DNA of 64,000 bases from the NCBI GenBank assembly GCA_026119855.1, contig JAOWBW010000767.1, forward strand, positions 496,001-560,000, in the 5' to 3' direction. This document shows, piece after piece, positions 1 through 10,500 of the stretch; position 1 is the stretch's first letter; every line of letters begins with the position of its first letter. The translations under genes and the position numbers were made by a program. Source of the stretch: Campanula takesimana. Lineage: Eukaryota > Streptophyta > Magnoliopsida > Asterales > Campanulaceae. The notes below the pieces were generated by a model. It ran no database searches and was not told the DNA's origin. It saw only the letters and a program-made list of their open reading frames with translations.

Positions 1-2247
1 ATCATAAAGAACATCTTGGGCAAACAAGTTAGGTGAACAACTATGATTGATAAATCGCCCAATATTTCCATATGCCGCTGCATCAATAGTAAAACCATCT
101 TCATCGCTCCGCTTTGAATAAGTCGATTGGGAACCGGTATGACACGATGATTCAACTGTAGCGGCATGGTTCTCACTGTCAGCGCCTATATCAAAGAGGT
201 ACTCATCATTATTAGTTCGTTTCTCGGCCTCCTTCTCCGTAAGCAACTCTCCCGCATACTCACATACAAAACTTCCACTGGCGATAAAATTTCTTGATCT
301 AACACCCCACCCCTTTGATTTAGTCTTGAAGATCTCCAACTCGTGATGAACTCCATTTTGGCTAACCCTATTATTGCAAGAAGGGGGGCATTTGCAAGAA
401 GGGCCGCACTCATACACAATTGACTTGGGCTTAAGGATGGCTCCCGTATCATTAAATGGAATCTCACCACCATTCTTGATTAGACAAGAACATGGGTTTT
501 CATCCGAGCATCCATTGATACAATCACAACCGAAACTTGGCACCTCGTCATGTTTCTTTGAATACATCATTTCAGTTACGTAGTTGAAAGGAGGGGGCTT
601 CTCCTTATCAATGGCATTGAAAGCACGTATGGGCTTCTTCTCTTTACCTAGAGAAATATCGGGGTGTACTATACAGTTGTCCAACGTGCTCACCAAACAT
701 TTAGCTAGTTCGGGTTTCCCGTGCATTTTATTAAATTTAAACTTGAAGATCAACTTGCCATATGGCCCTCTTTCTTGTATGCAATCACTCACTACATACA
801 ACCCATCATACGAGAATGCTTGATTTTTCCCACTCTTTGTAAGAGTATTAGATACTTGGGATTTCGGAAGCTTCCGAATAACCCTAATGGGAATATTTTT
901 CTCCATGCTATTCATCAATGCAAGGTTACCACCTTCAAGTTTTTGATCTTCAAGTTCCTTAAGAGAAGTACCACATGATACTTGAGGATTCCCACCTTGA
1001 CCAGAATAGAAGAAAATATCAGGGAATTCTACTTCACGAGTGTGGTGATCTAAAGCTTTTCCATTCGCATATCTACCAGAGTCCACAATGCTGATTGCAA
1101 AATTCTTGCCATCTTTCTTCATTTGATCTATGCCAAGCATATACTGACCATGCAGGCCAATCAAAACAAGTTGAGCACGAAAACGAAACTGGTCACCAAC
1201 CTTAATACCAGGAACATCACCAATGACTCGGTCATTTGTGCTAAACCATTTTAGCTGCTGTTTAGCAGCCACTGCTGCTTCTACAGGAATCTGACCAACA
1301 TTAGATCTCTCCGACTTAGGCTTTAATTGACAATGCTGAAACAATTTGTCATACATATTGTTAAACAAATTCAGAGCCTTGCATACTTTAATGCGATCAA
1401 TATCTACCCGGAAAGGAAAACTGCTCTCATTATTTGATTTCTTAACCAAGAGAAAATTTTCACTTTTATGTAGCACCGCATCGATATATTTCTGTCCATC
1501 TCCAGAAAGCCTTTCTTTCCTGCAATTTTCATAACTGGTCCCCATTTTTACGCCTAAATCTTTCGTACCAACTTCCACCTGCTTACAAGTGTCATTTGCT
1601 ACAAATGTCCAACTTTCAAAGTCAACTTGACACGCAACTTTTTTATCAACTTCAGACCTGCCAAATCTTTTTATCTTCTCCATCAAAGGGCTCTGTTCCA
1701 AAACAGACTCACCATTTTCCACCCCCTCGCATTTGGATGGAGAAAGAGAATTTGCCTTTTCTCCACATCTTGGAGAGAACTCAGGAGAAAAACTATCACC
1801 CGAATCGGAGGAGGAATCGTGAACAACTTTTCGGATCGTTGAAGGTGTGAATTTCTTAGAACGTGGTGCTTTTATTCTTCGCTTAGTGAGCGAAGCTTCT
1901 GCTCTCATTCTTGCTTCATCGGTCCCCAACACAACTAACGACCTTCTTTTCACATTGTGCAAGTTTGCTTTGGCCTGCCTTGAACCGTCCTTTCCTTGCG
2001 ACACAGCTGAAATATGACAATTAGATACCCCGTTCTTGGTTACCAATTGTCTTGAAGGATTCACTGGTGCAAGTACAAAGGTTCTCGAATCTGGTGCAAG
2101 TACAAAGGTCCTCGAACAAGGACGACAATCTCTCAAAAAATGAGGGATGTCTTCCAATTTTTGTCGCTTGAGACCAGGGGAATAAGATTCTCCATGGTCG
2201 TAAATCCTTTTACCCCCTACTTCTTGAATCGGTCTACTATCAAGCAT
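1..2247 (-). CDS. SUVH5/6-type histone H3K9 methyltransferase (3' end beyond window)
   Basis: A single uninterrupted frame of 749 codons runs from an ATG at 2247 to the left edge. An in-frame TAG lies five codons upstream, so this is the first possible Met of the frame. The N-terminal third is basic and Ser-rich and holds a short tandem repeat of RTFVLAP. The SRA/YDG domain spans about residues 340-500, with GDVPGIKVGDQF near 342 and YDG at 480-482. A Cys-rich pre-SET region starts with FGCDC at 572 and continues to about 625. The SET domain follows, with KGWGVRS, the FVCEYAGE stretch and the catalytic/SAM-binding motif FINHSCSPN near 731-739. The last part of SET and the post-SET cysteines lie outside the window. 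Known family role: SRA binds methylated DNA and SET methylates H3K9, linking DNA methylation to silencing. The absence of coding introns fits many SUVH genes. Assignment to the SUVH5/6 branch rather than SUVH4 or SUVH1/3 is inferred from the long basic N-terminus. Confidence 0.93.
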   Translation of the reverse strand, partial: MLDSRPIQEVGGKRIYDHGESYSPGLKRQKLEDIPHFLRDCRPCSRTFVLAPDSRTFVLAPVNPSRQLVTKNGVSNCHISAVSQGKDGSRQAKANLHNVKRRSLVVLGTDEARMRAEASLTKRRIKAPRSKKFTPSTIRKVVHDSSSDSGDSFSPEFSPRCGEKANSLSPSKCEGVENGESVLEQSPLMEKIKRFGRSEVDKKVACQVDFESWTFVANDTCKQVEVGTKDLGVKMGTSYENCRKERLSGDGQKYIDAVLHKSENFLLVKKSNNESSFPFRVDIDRIKVCKALNLFNNMYDKLFQHCQLKPKSERSNVGQIPVEAAVAAKQQLKWFSTNDRVIGDVPGIKVGDQFRFRAQLVLIGLHGQYMLGIDQMKKDGKNFAISIVDSGRYANGKALDHHTREVEFPDIFFYSGQGGNPQVSCGTSLKELEDQKLEGGNLALMNSMEKNIPIRVIRKLPKSQVSNTLTKSGKNQAFSYDGLYVVSDCIQERGPYGKLIFKFKFNKMHGKPELAKCLVSTLDNCIVHPDISLGKEKKPIRAFNAIDKEKPPPFNYVTEMMYSKKHDEVPSFGCDCINGCSDENPCSCLIKNGGEIPFNDTGAILKPKSIVYECGPSCKCPPSCNNRVSQNGVHHELEIFKTKSKGWGVRSRNFIASGSFVCEYAGELLTEKEAEKRTNNDEYLFDIGADSENHAATVESSCHTGSQSTYSKRSDEDGFTIDAAAYGNIGRFINHSCSPNLFAQDVLYD

Positions 2248-2289
2248 GATGACTAATTGCTATAGTCCAATGTTTCTCAATACGTGCTC

Positions 2290-2597
2290 CTAGAAACACA
2301 ATGAAGACTATCCAAAATAATACAAATTTTGGATAACCAATAATTAGAAAAATGTAATAATTTTAAATCCCTAATAAATTAACAAATTATAGATAGAATT
2401 AAAGCTGTTTGTACGTCTGAAGAACACATTCAGAGCAAGAAGCAAGGACGGAAATTTATCAAATCATTCAAACATAGCAATAGCAATAAAGCAGAAAACT
2501 CAAAAACCCCAACACGTGCAAACATTATCTGGGCAAATCATTGACAAGAAAGATTCATATAAAAACTAGTAGCAAGTAAAGGGGAAGAAGCTCTTAC
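2290..2597 (-). other. candidate 5'UTR intron of the SUVH gene
   Basis: On the minus strand a GTAAGAG donor-like site at 2597 and a pyrimidine-preceded TTTCTAG acceptor-like site ending at 2290 bracket 308 AT-rich bases just upstream of the start codon. Leader introns are common in intronless SUVH coding genes. Transcription of this stretch is not shown by the sequence, so this is inference. Confidence 0.3.
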
Positions 2598-3113
2598 AAT
2601 TAAAATTTCAAATTATTTGGCTCTAATTTGAGATGGGTTTTCTTTCTTTTTTTTTTTTTTTTACCGATCGCCGCGAAAGCAAACTGACTACTCCATTAAG
2701 CAACTTGGTTGAACAATTTCAAGCTAATTTTGCAGTTAAAATGTGCAATTTACGGAAAAGGTTTGGGTTTGGGCATGAGAGGTAGAAGAAACTGCTTTAT
2801 GGGGGATATGTCCGACAGGTTTTCTTGAAGTATGGAATAGGCTCTGGAGGCTAGTAAAGAGAGATAATTCAAAAAAAATAATTTTACATTGTCAACCCCT
2901 ATCGTTTGTGATATTATCATGAATACACTAAAAGTTTAAACTTTGGAAAAAGTCCATCTAAAGTCATCCAACCGTGTGGATTTAATCATTAAATTACTTT
3001 TAAGAATCTAAAGTCGATTATTATTTTCAGGATTAATGGACGCTCAAGCTAAAAAAAAATGTTAAAAATAATTCTCGGTCTAGATTAAAAAAAAAAAATG
3101 AAAATAACGATAC
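2598..3113. other. upstream region of the SUVH gene
   Basis: Non-coding AT-rich DNA with a poly(T) run near 2648-2662. It probably holds the SUVH promoter and leader. No clear TATA box or other element could be assigned. Confidence 0.4.
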
Positions 3114-3140
3114 TCCCTCTGTCCTAGAATAAATGTCCTA

Positions 3141-3405
3141 CTCCCTCCGGTCCAAAATAACTATCACTTTTTGACCAAAATTTTGGTCCAAAATAATTAT
3201 CACTTTTGAGCAAAATGTCTCTTTTATCCTTGCATTGAAACTTGTTCTCTTTTATTAATTATCTTAATGTGAGATATTAATGTAAGAAGATTGCACACTT
3301 AATAGGGGTAAAGTTGAAACTTTTGTCACTAAGTCATGATAATTATTATATTTCTTAAGAGTTGTGCAAATGGAAAAAAAGACAGTTATTTTGGACCAGA
3401 AGGAG
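3141..3405. mobile_element. Stowaway-type MITE with TA duplication
   Basis: Terminal inverted repeats begin CTCCCTCCGGTCCAAAATAA and end with the matching TTATTTTGGACCAGAAGGAG. TA flanks both sides (3139-3140 and 3406-3407). This is the structure of non-autonomous Tc1/mariner (Stowaway) elements. It sits inside another decayed copy whose left end, CTCCCTCTGTCCTAG, is at about 3114. Confidence 0.8.
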
Positions 3406-3710
3406 TACTTTTTATTTTCGTTTGTCCCACTATAAATGTGGTTTTGCTAAAAATAGGGTATGAAGTTTGATGATTTTCCTATACTACCCATTCTAATAGG
3501 CACAAGCATTGTAATGTCATAAGAGGTGTGTCACTCTACACGTATCAATTAATTGGGGAAATTAAAGAAACGCAAATAAAAACTTAAAAACATTGACTTG
3601 TCAACTATGAATTTATTCTGGGTTAGAGGAAGTATCACTTAATCATATCAGCAAACGCACACCTAATCATATCAGCAAACGAACAGCCAAAATTTTCCTT
3701 TTTAGACACC
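3406..3710. other. intergenic, no feature seen
   Basis: AT-rich sequence without convincing open reading frames or paired termini. It includes a short direct repeat of ACCTAATCATATCAGCAAACG at about 3635-3682, given here in shortened form. Confidence 0.4.
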
Positions 3711-3713
3711 TCA

Positions 3714-3974
3714 GAGCATCCACAATGGTAAGAGCTTTTTAGAAAGTTTTTTTACAATTTCAAAATGCCAAATAATTTTAAACTAATAAAAAAGTTTTTT
3801 AAAAACTTTCACAATGGTAAGAGCTCTTTCATTACTTAGGGAGTATTAAAGTAAAACTTACATGAAAGAGCTCTTTCTACAAAGAGCAACTCTTTAGCCA
3901 AAGAGCTCTTTAAAGAGTTTCACAATGGTAAAAAGCTCCAAATAGCTCTTAAAAAGCTCCCATTGTGAATGCTC
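3714..3974. mobile_element. Tourist/Harbinger-like MITE with TCA duplication
   Basis: The left end GAGCATCCACAATGG is matched by the inverted right end CCATTGTGAATGCTC. Both flanks carry TCA (3711-3713 and 3975-3977). A 3-bp TWA-like duplication and these termini fit PIF/Harbinger MITEs. The interior has several AAAGAGCTCTTT palindromic repeats. A related copy lies at 36696-36993. Confidence 0.78.
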
Positions 3975-4163
3975 TCACATGCCATAAGCCTTCTCCCTAC
4001 ACTTTAGAGGGGCCCGCCGCTCCAACCCCCTCAACCAAAGGGTGCCTTTTCCCATCTATCTCAACCCTAGTGCCCTCACCTTCCACCTCTGATCCTAACC
4101 ATCACCATCGCCCTTTGCCCTTAATATTGAGCCCTCAATATATAAAAGTACACACAATATATA

Positions 4164-4432
4164 CTCCCTCCGTTTCATGTCACTTGAGACTTATTTCCTT
4201 TTTTGTCCGTTCCACGTAACTTGAGACTGCCCAAAATGGTAAAGAATCTTTATTATTTTTCCCACTCATTCTCTCTCATACTTTACTTTTACACTTACAA
4301 CACCATTCAACTTACTATTCTTCACACTTATTCTCTCTCCTATTTATTTTTTTCATACTCACAATCACCCCCTCCCACTATTAGTATGTCTTTAACATCC
4401 CAACTTTGAATTGGGTTGGGTCTACAAAGGAG
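4164..4432. mobile_element. decayed Stowaway-type MITE
   Basis: The left terminus CTCCCTCCGTTTCATGTCAC is preceded by TA. The right terminus is poorly preserved (AAAGGAG near 4424-4430). The interior is the CACTCATTCTCTC-rich type seen in other copies of this window. Confidence 0.35.
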
Positions 4433-4518
4433 ATCATAGTGAAAAATAAGAGGCCCTTAAATTTTTAAGTGTTGTACTATTGAGGTGTTTGCACATGAAT
4501 ATAGCTTCTACTTGTATA

Positions 4519-4634
4519 TGTTAGAGATAATTATCCTACATCGGGAATTAACTAGTCATGCATTGACTATATAAGGATCATGGGCTACTCCTCTCATAGC
4601 CAATTGGTTTTGGATGGAACCTCAGACTTTATCA
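4519..4634 (+). repeat. TRIM 5' LTR
   Basis: A 116-bp repeat with TG...CA ends. It contains a GACTATATAAGGA segment that could serve as a TATA box for element transcription. Confidence 0.9.
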
Positions 4635-4648
4635 TGGTATCAGAGCTG
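4635..4648 (+). other. TRIM primer-binding site (Met-tRNA type)
   Basis: TGGTATCAGAGCTG lies immediately after the 5' LTR and matches the usual plant initiator-Met tRNA primer-binding site. Confidence 0.85.
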
Positions 4649-4671
4649 GCCCGTTACACGTGCAGGCCCAA

Positions 4672-4743
4672 CGGCCCACGATGTTGCTCCGCGTCACCCG
4701 TCCACGTCGGCCCACGATGTTGCTCCGCGTCACCCGTCCACGT
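4672..4743 (+). repeat. 36-bp tandem duplication inside the TRIM
   Basis: Two identical adjacent 36-bp units, starting CGGCCCACGATG at 4672 and 4708, make up about half of the short internal domain. They are GC-rich against an AT-rich background. Confidence 0.92.
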
Positions 4744-4783
4744 TGTAAGCCTTTGGCAATGCCCGGCTACACATGAGGGGGCG

Positions 4784-4900
4784 TGTTAGAGACAATTATC
4801 CCACATCGGGAATTAACTAGCCATGCATTGACTATATAAGGATCCTGGGCTACTCCTCTCATAGCCAATTGGTTTTGGGATGGAACCTCAGACTTTATCA
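4784..4900 (+). repeat. TRIM 3' LTR
   Basis: A 117-bp copy of the left repeat with TG...CA ends. It is followed directly by the GTATA duplication. Confidence 0.9.
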
Positions 4901-4910
4901 GTATATACAA

Positions 4911-5163
4911 AGTCCTCCGTCCCAGTTTAAGATTATTTGTTTTTTTTTTATTTTTTGATGTTTTTCAAAGTAAAATTTGAGCAATAAATATAATCTAATG
5001 TAATTATCTTAATAAAATTTAAAACTAGTTATAGATAGTATTTATATTAATGCATCAGTAACACAATTTAACTTTTCATTATAATAATTATATTAATTTA
5101 TAATTATTGCTCAAGTATTCTTCATTAAAAAAAAAACTAAAAACCTTATATAGGAAGGAGGTA
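4911..5163. mobile_element. decayed Stowaway-type MITE
   Basis: The left end, close to TCCTCCGTCCCAGTTTAAG, pairs imperfectly with the right end ending GGAAGGAGGTAGTA. The interior is AT-rich. Confidence 0.5.
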
Positions 5164-6705
5164 GTACATAAAATTTGATATCCATCAAGTTATGTAATTA
5201 TTGATTAAGTTTCTCATTTAACAATGAGTTCCTAAGACATGCATATTCATCAATCACTAACAATCAAAATTTTATTTATATCAAATTTTGTGTTCTTGGT
5301 GTTACTATTTATTCCATTCATTCCCTTTTCATACAATAAAATATAAAATTAAACTCAATTATGATAACTACATATTCAATCAACAAAAAAAAAAAAATCA
5401 ATAAATCAACATTCAACATATAAATATAACTCTTATCTCTTAATCATTCAAATATGTATTCATCAATAACACACTAAAACAACTAAAAGAACTCCAAAAG
5501 ATCATACAAGCAACAACAATAAAACCGTTAAAAAAAATTACTCAAATTAATAAAGTAACTATGATTAATTCTAAAAAAAATAAATAAAATAAGAGAAACA
5601 AGAAATTAAAAGCAATCTAAGAACTCACATATTGATCCTTCAACTCTTGAAGCACAACAGAAGAGAGAATTATGAGCAAGCAAAAAATAATAGGGCTATT
5701 GTGCCCATATTTATACACATAAATCTCCTCGGAAATACGTATAGGAATACGAATCCTATTCCAATTAGGAATGCTGACTGTCCCAGTTCCTTAACGGACA
5801 CTGATTCTTTGTATTTTAAGTAATTATTACTGTAAAAAGGGTCTCTTTATTTACTTGCGGACAATACTGCCCCTGTAAGTAATTACTAGCATTATTAGCA
5901 AACCAATAAGAAAAAGAGAATCCGATTACTCATACCCTGCAAAAAAAATAAAAAGAAAGGGATTCGGAAATCATCAATAAAAGTGGTTTGTACTCTATTT
6001 TTATTCAAGATCAACGCCTCTTAATGATAAACTCCTTTTGTCAATAGTACCATAAATAAATGAGTCAGTCAAAAACCTGTTTTACACTAAAAATGTTTAA
6101 AACTTGTTTTACATTTAAAAAAAAAAATTGTTTTACATTAAAAGATAAAACAAGTTTTACACTAAAACGTGTGTAAAACAAGTTTTTTTTCTCGAGGTTT
6201 TCACTAAATAAATACTCCCGTTCGCAAGCAAAATTAAGATGTAATTTTTATTTAACTATTATTTTGATTTTTTATTTAATACAATAGTAAAGATGCATAA
6301 TTTATTTATTTTCACGTTCGAATTTTTTAGTTCTGCACATATATAATGAATAGTGAAAAAATTAGTAAAAAATAAATTAAGACAACTTTTTAAAAAAATA
6401 AATAAGCTATATTTTTTTGTAAATAATCTTTATTTTAGAACGAATGGAGTGATTAGTTGCATTTGAGTAGGTTTTCTTTCAATTTGTGATTTTTTTTGTC
6501 ATGCAGTTTTTCCGATCACTTTTTGAGTACCAATTAGAAAGCAGAAAGGGCAGAATAGTCAATGTAGTAAATGATTTAAAATGAGCTGGCCCTAAAAACA
6601 TATATTGATCTCTATTCCAAAAGATCCTAATCTAGGGCTGGCCATTTGAATCAAACCAAACCAACCAATCAAGTACCTACCGAACCAAAACATTTGATAT
6701 ACCGA
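5164..6705. other. AT-rich intergenic DNA
   Basis: No gene could be supported. A stretch at about 6078-6190 has several direct and inverted repeats of AAAACAAGTTTTACAC. The last 80 bases, rich in ACCAAACC and ATACCGAA, are the left flank of the Copia-1 insertion and continue at 30889. Confidence 0.45.
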
Positions 6706-6710
6706 AGTTC

Positions 6711-7218
6711 TGTAAGAACATTAAGCTCTTAAGACTTGAGTTCATAATCAAGTAGCAGATCAATTTTCATATGAACAAATAGAATAGATCGAAGACATAC
6801 CGGAAGCCATTGAAAAGTTGAATCCGGATGATAATGCGGAACGAGCCTTCGAACTTTGTCTTGATTTTCACCTCCTTGGCCTATTGCACATACGATGGAG
6901 TGTGTGTATTTTCTTTTAGGAGCGGTAGGGCAAAAGTTATGATGCTCTAATTCCCCAAAGACATTAATATAAATAGGCAGGAGATGGAACCAAAACCCTA
7001 AACCTAATCGATCTCCACCGTCCATCAAGGTGTATAGAAAGATATTGGGCCCATTAAGGTTTAGTACAATTTTAATTGTACTAGATGACTACATTAACTT
7101 AGTCCATAATGTAATACGACTAAAATTAATTAATTAGGTCCGTATCAATAATTTTGGTTCACATACTAAGTTGAACCCGTAGGTCACATAATTGGGCTAG
7201 ACCCCGTCGGGTCTAACA
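6711..7218 (-). repeat. Copia-1 3' LTR
   Basis: A 508-bp repeat. On the minus strand it begins TGTTAGACCCGAC and ends TTCTTACA. The minus-strand sequence just before it, AAGTGGGAGAA, is a typical Copia polypurine tract. The AGTTC duplication is at 6706-6710. Confidence 0.93.
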
Positions 7219-7591
7219 TTCTCCCACTTGACCAAGAGAGTCAACTTAGAGTATACCCATAAGATTGATTTTAAAATGAGCGGACGATCATTCCATAAGT
7301 AAGGTCATATTTAATAAAACACTATATTTGAATTAGAGGTGGTATATGCATCCATTATTGTCACACAACCGTCCTCTAGTCACAACTATAATATCTTTAT
7401 AAATATAACGGTCAAATACCTTAATAGTCATGAACTTAATATATATAATGGTCTCATAAAAATAACAAAACGACCATGTTCATGAGGTTCAACATAAGTG
7501 TTAGTTTCATAAAACTTCAAATGCGCGCTTTAACAAGAAGTAACTAACCATAAGTCATAATATCCAAAATCAAGAAACATAAAGTGATCAC
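7219..7591 (-). other. Copia-1 internal 3' region and polypurine tract
   Basis: Non-coding. On the minus strand, AAGTGGGAGAA (7219-7229) abuts the 3' LTR and is the expected priming site for plus-strand DNA synthesis. The rest is AT-rich element sequence between the end of pol and the LTR. It is interrupted by the solo LTR at 7592. Confidence 0.75.
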
Positions 7592-10500
7592 TGACACGCC
7601 CCCAGGTCCCGGGATCCCCTAATAGAACCTCGAACCTGGATGCGCGTGACTAACGAGAATCAAGAAAATAACAAGAAACTGGATGACAACTGTTTATAAC
7701 AAACTGACATGACATATATACTCAAGAGTAAGGAGCTATACTAGCTCACAACACGAGTTCTAGACAAGAAAATTAAAACCAAACATGATTATACACAACG
7801 GAAGAAATGCCTAGCACATAAGCTGTCATTACAAGATGTCTAGAGAAACAAGAGACAACAAGTCTACCCAAAAATACTGAGTTACAAAACCCATAATACA
7901 TCGTCCTCACCAAAATGTAAAAGGAGCACGATCCCCAAAAGAATAACCACTTGCGTAGTAAGCTCCCAGCTATGACGAGCCTCACTGCGCGCTACCACTA
8001 GCCTTCCTTTGATCTAAGGAAAACAAATAAACAAGGAACGGGGTGAGATAAATCTCAGTAAGCTATTAGATGCAACTACATGACATTTTATCATGCAATT
8101 CAAGTAGATACTCAAGTAATCATATATCAAGTATCATCAAGTAACAAGTATATGAGAGGCTAAGCCACTCATCAAGTAGCACATAAGGCTAAACAAGCAA
8201 GTTATAAAGGATATTGCTTCTTTCCTTATTCCTCCCAAGAATACCATTGTTGTCGTAGCTTTTATTACTTTGAAAAATCACGATCAATATCAAGAAACTG
8301 CTTATGCAGTATATATCAGAAGACCCGGTAACCAGTGTCATTCCCAAGATCAAGACTCACGAGGTGTTCAAGAGTTTAGCATTCACTTAAGTCAGGCGTA
8401 TTGCTCCAACCAACGAAGCTATGCCCTTACTATGGCCGGTAGTAAGGGTCAAGCGCAAATACATAGGGACCCGATTATCACTTAAGCCCCAGCTCTCGCG
8501 ATAAGCGTGAACCTATATATTTCTGAACAAGCAATGAGAACCAGCTGGACTCACACAAGAATGTACAACTAGGTATTTACTTGAACTACGGGAGAAGAAC
8601 TAATCCAAAAGTAGTGGACTAGCTCAACAAGGAACATGCTTCAAGTAATCAAGAAGTCACCTTGTTATCAAGCAACTATATGCAATGTTTGCACATACAC
8701 ATCAAGAATATGTCTCATACAAGTTAGTGCTTGTTCATAGCACTTTCTAGTTCATTAACATACATATGTATTGGCATCAAGTCATGTACAAGATTTTATT
8801 ATCTTATATTCAAGTCTTAATCCAATTCTTTGGATGATCAAGTCATGTACAAGATTTTATTGTCTTATACTTCAAGTTATAACTACAATATTTGGACATT
8901 CAAGCATGTATAAGAGTTATACATTTACTCTTACAAAATCTTAATCCTATTCTTAGTTACAAAACCCATAATACATCGTCCTCACCAAAATGTAAAAGGA
9001 GCACGATCCCCAAAAGAATAACCACTTGCGTAGTAAGCTCCCAGCTATGACGAGCCTCACTGCGCGCTACCACTAGCCTTCCTTTGATCTAAGGAAAACA
9101 AATAAACAAGGAACGGGGTGAGATAAATCTCAGTAAGCTATTAGATGCAACTACATGACATTTTATCATGCAATTCAAGTAGATACTCAAGCAATCATAT
9201 ATCAAGTATCATCAAGTAACAAGTATATGAGAGGCTAAGCCACTCATCAAGTAGCACATAAGGCTAAACAAGCAAGTTATAAAGGATATTGCTTCTTTCC
9301 TTATTCCTCCCAAGAATACCATTGTTGTCGTAGCTTTTATTACTTTGACAAATCACGATCAATATCAAGAAACTGCTTATGCAGTATATATCAGAAGACC
9401 CGGTAACCAGTGTCATTCCCAAGATCAAGACTCACGAGGTGTTCAAGAGTTTAGCATTCACTTAAGTCAGGCGTATTGCTCCAACCAACGAAGCTATGCC
9501 CTTACTATGGCCGGTAGTAAGGGGTCAAGCGCAAATACATAGGGACCCGATTATCACTTAAGCCCCAGCTCTCGCGATAAGCGTGAACCTATATATTTCC
9601 GAACAAGCAATGAGAACCAGCTGGACTCACACAAGAATGTACAACTAGGTATTTACTTGAACTACGGGAGAAGAACTAATCCAAAAGTAGTGGACTAGCT
9701 CAACAAGGAACATGCTTCAAGTAGTCAAGAAGTCACATTGTTATCAAGCAACTATATGCAATGTTTGCACATACACATCAAGAACATGCCTCATACAAGT
9801 TAGTGCTTGTTCATAGCACTTTCTAGTTCATTAACATACATATGTATTGGCATCAAGTCATGTACAAGATTTTATTATCTTATATTCAAGTCTTAATCCA
9901 ATTCTTTGGATGATCAAGTCATGTACAAGATTTTATTGTCTTATACTTCAAGTTATAACTACAATATTTGGACATTCAAGCATGTATAAGAGTTATACAT
10001 TTACTCTTACAAAATCTTAATCCTATTCTTAGGATGTTCAAGTCTAAAACTTTATTCTAATGCCCCTAAGGTGCACAATCATTGGTTTCAAGACAAGCAT
10101 AACACATTAGTGCTTGTTCATAGCACTTTCAAGACATAAAGAAGAGTTGTTACTCTTATACTTAAGTTCTCATTTGAGTTTTATAAGTTTTCATGTTCAA
10201 GACTAAGTTCTAATGCCCCAAAAGATACATATACACTTGCTAAGACATCTTATACTAAGGCTCTATGCCTTAGGAGGGGTAAGCTTTCATTTCAATTTAG
10301 ATTTAAAACACTTTTGTTGAAACAGGGGACCGGGCGGGCGCCTACAATGGACCGGGCGGCCGCTCATTAAAGCACTTTTGAAACCAAAACTTCTGATGAA
10401 ATGGGCGGGTGCTCGAAGGATAACCAGGCGGGCGCCTGGTGCGATTTTCAGCAACACTCAATTTCTTTCCAGGCTTAATAATTCTCCGTCCCAAGCGTAG

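Larger units (their letters stand above)
4519..4900 (+). mobile_element. complete TRIM retrotransposon with 5-bp duplication
   Basis: Two LTRs of 116 and 117 bp (4519-4634 and 4784-4900) start TGTTAGAGA and end TTTATCA. A 149-bp interior begins directly with a primer-binding site TGGTATCAGAGC, complementary to initiator Met-tRNA. A purine-rich tract, ATGAGGGGGCG, precedes the 3' LTR. GTATA flanks the element on both sides (4514-4518 and 4901-4905). There is no coding capacity. Size and layout define a terminal-repeat retrotransposon in miniature. The LTRs differ at only a few positions. Such elements must be moved by proteins from autonomous LTR elements. Confidence 0.93.

Noticed and set aside
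6633..6710. hAT-type terminus TAGGGCTGGCC
   Set aside because: No matching inverted end was found to the right of Copia-1, so an element cannot be bounded.
6729..7028. A 99-codon minus-strand open frame, repeated at 30394-30693
   Set aside because: Both copies are inside the two LTRs of Copia-1, so the frame is LTR sequence.
8270..9542. Two nearly identical short open frames (about 65-71 codons)
   Set aside because: They lie in the duplicated unit of a solo LTR, have no domain and owe their likeness to the tandem duplication.
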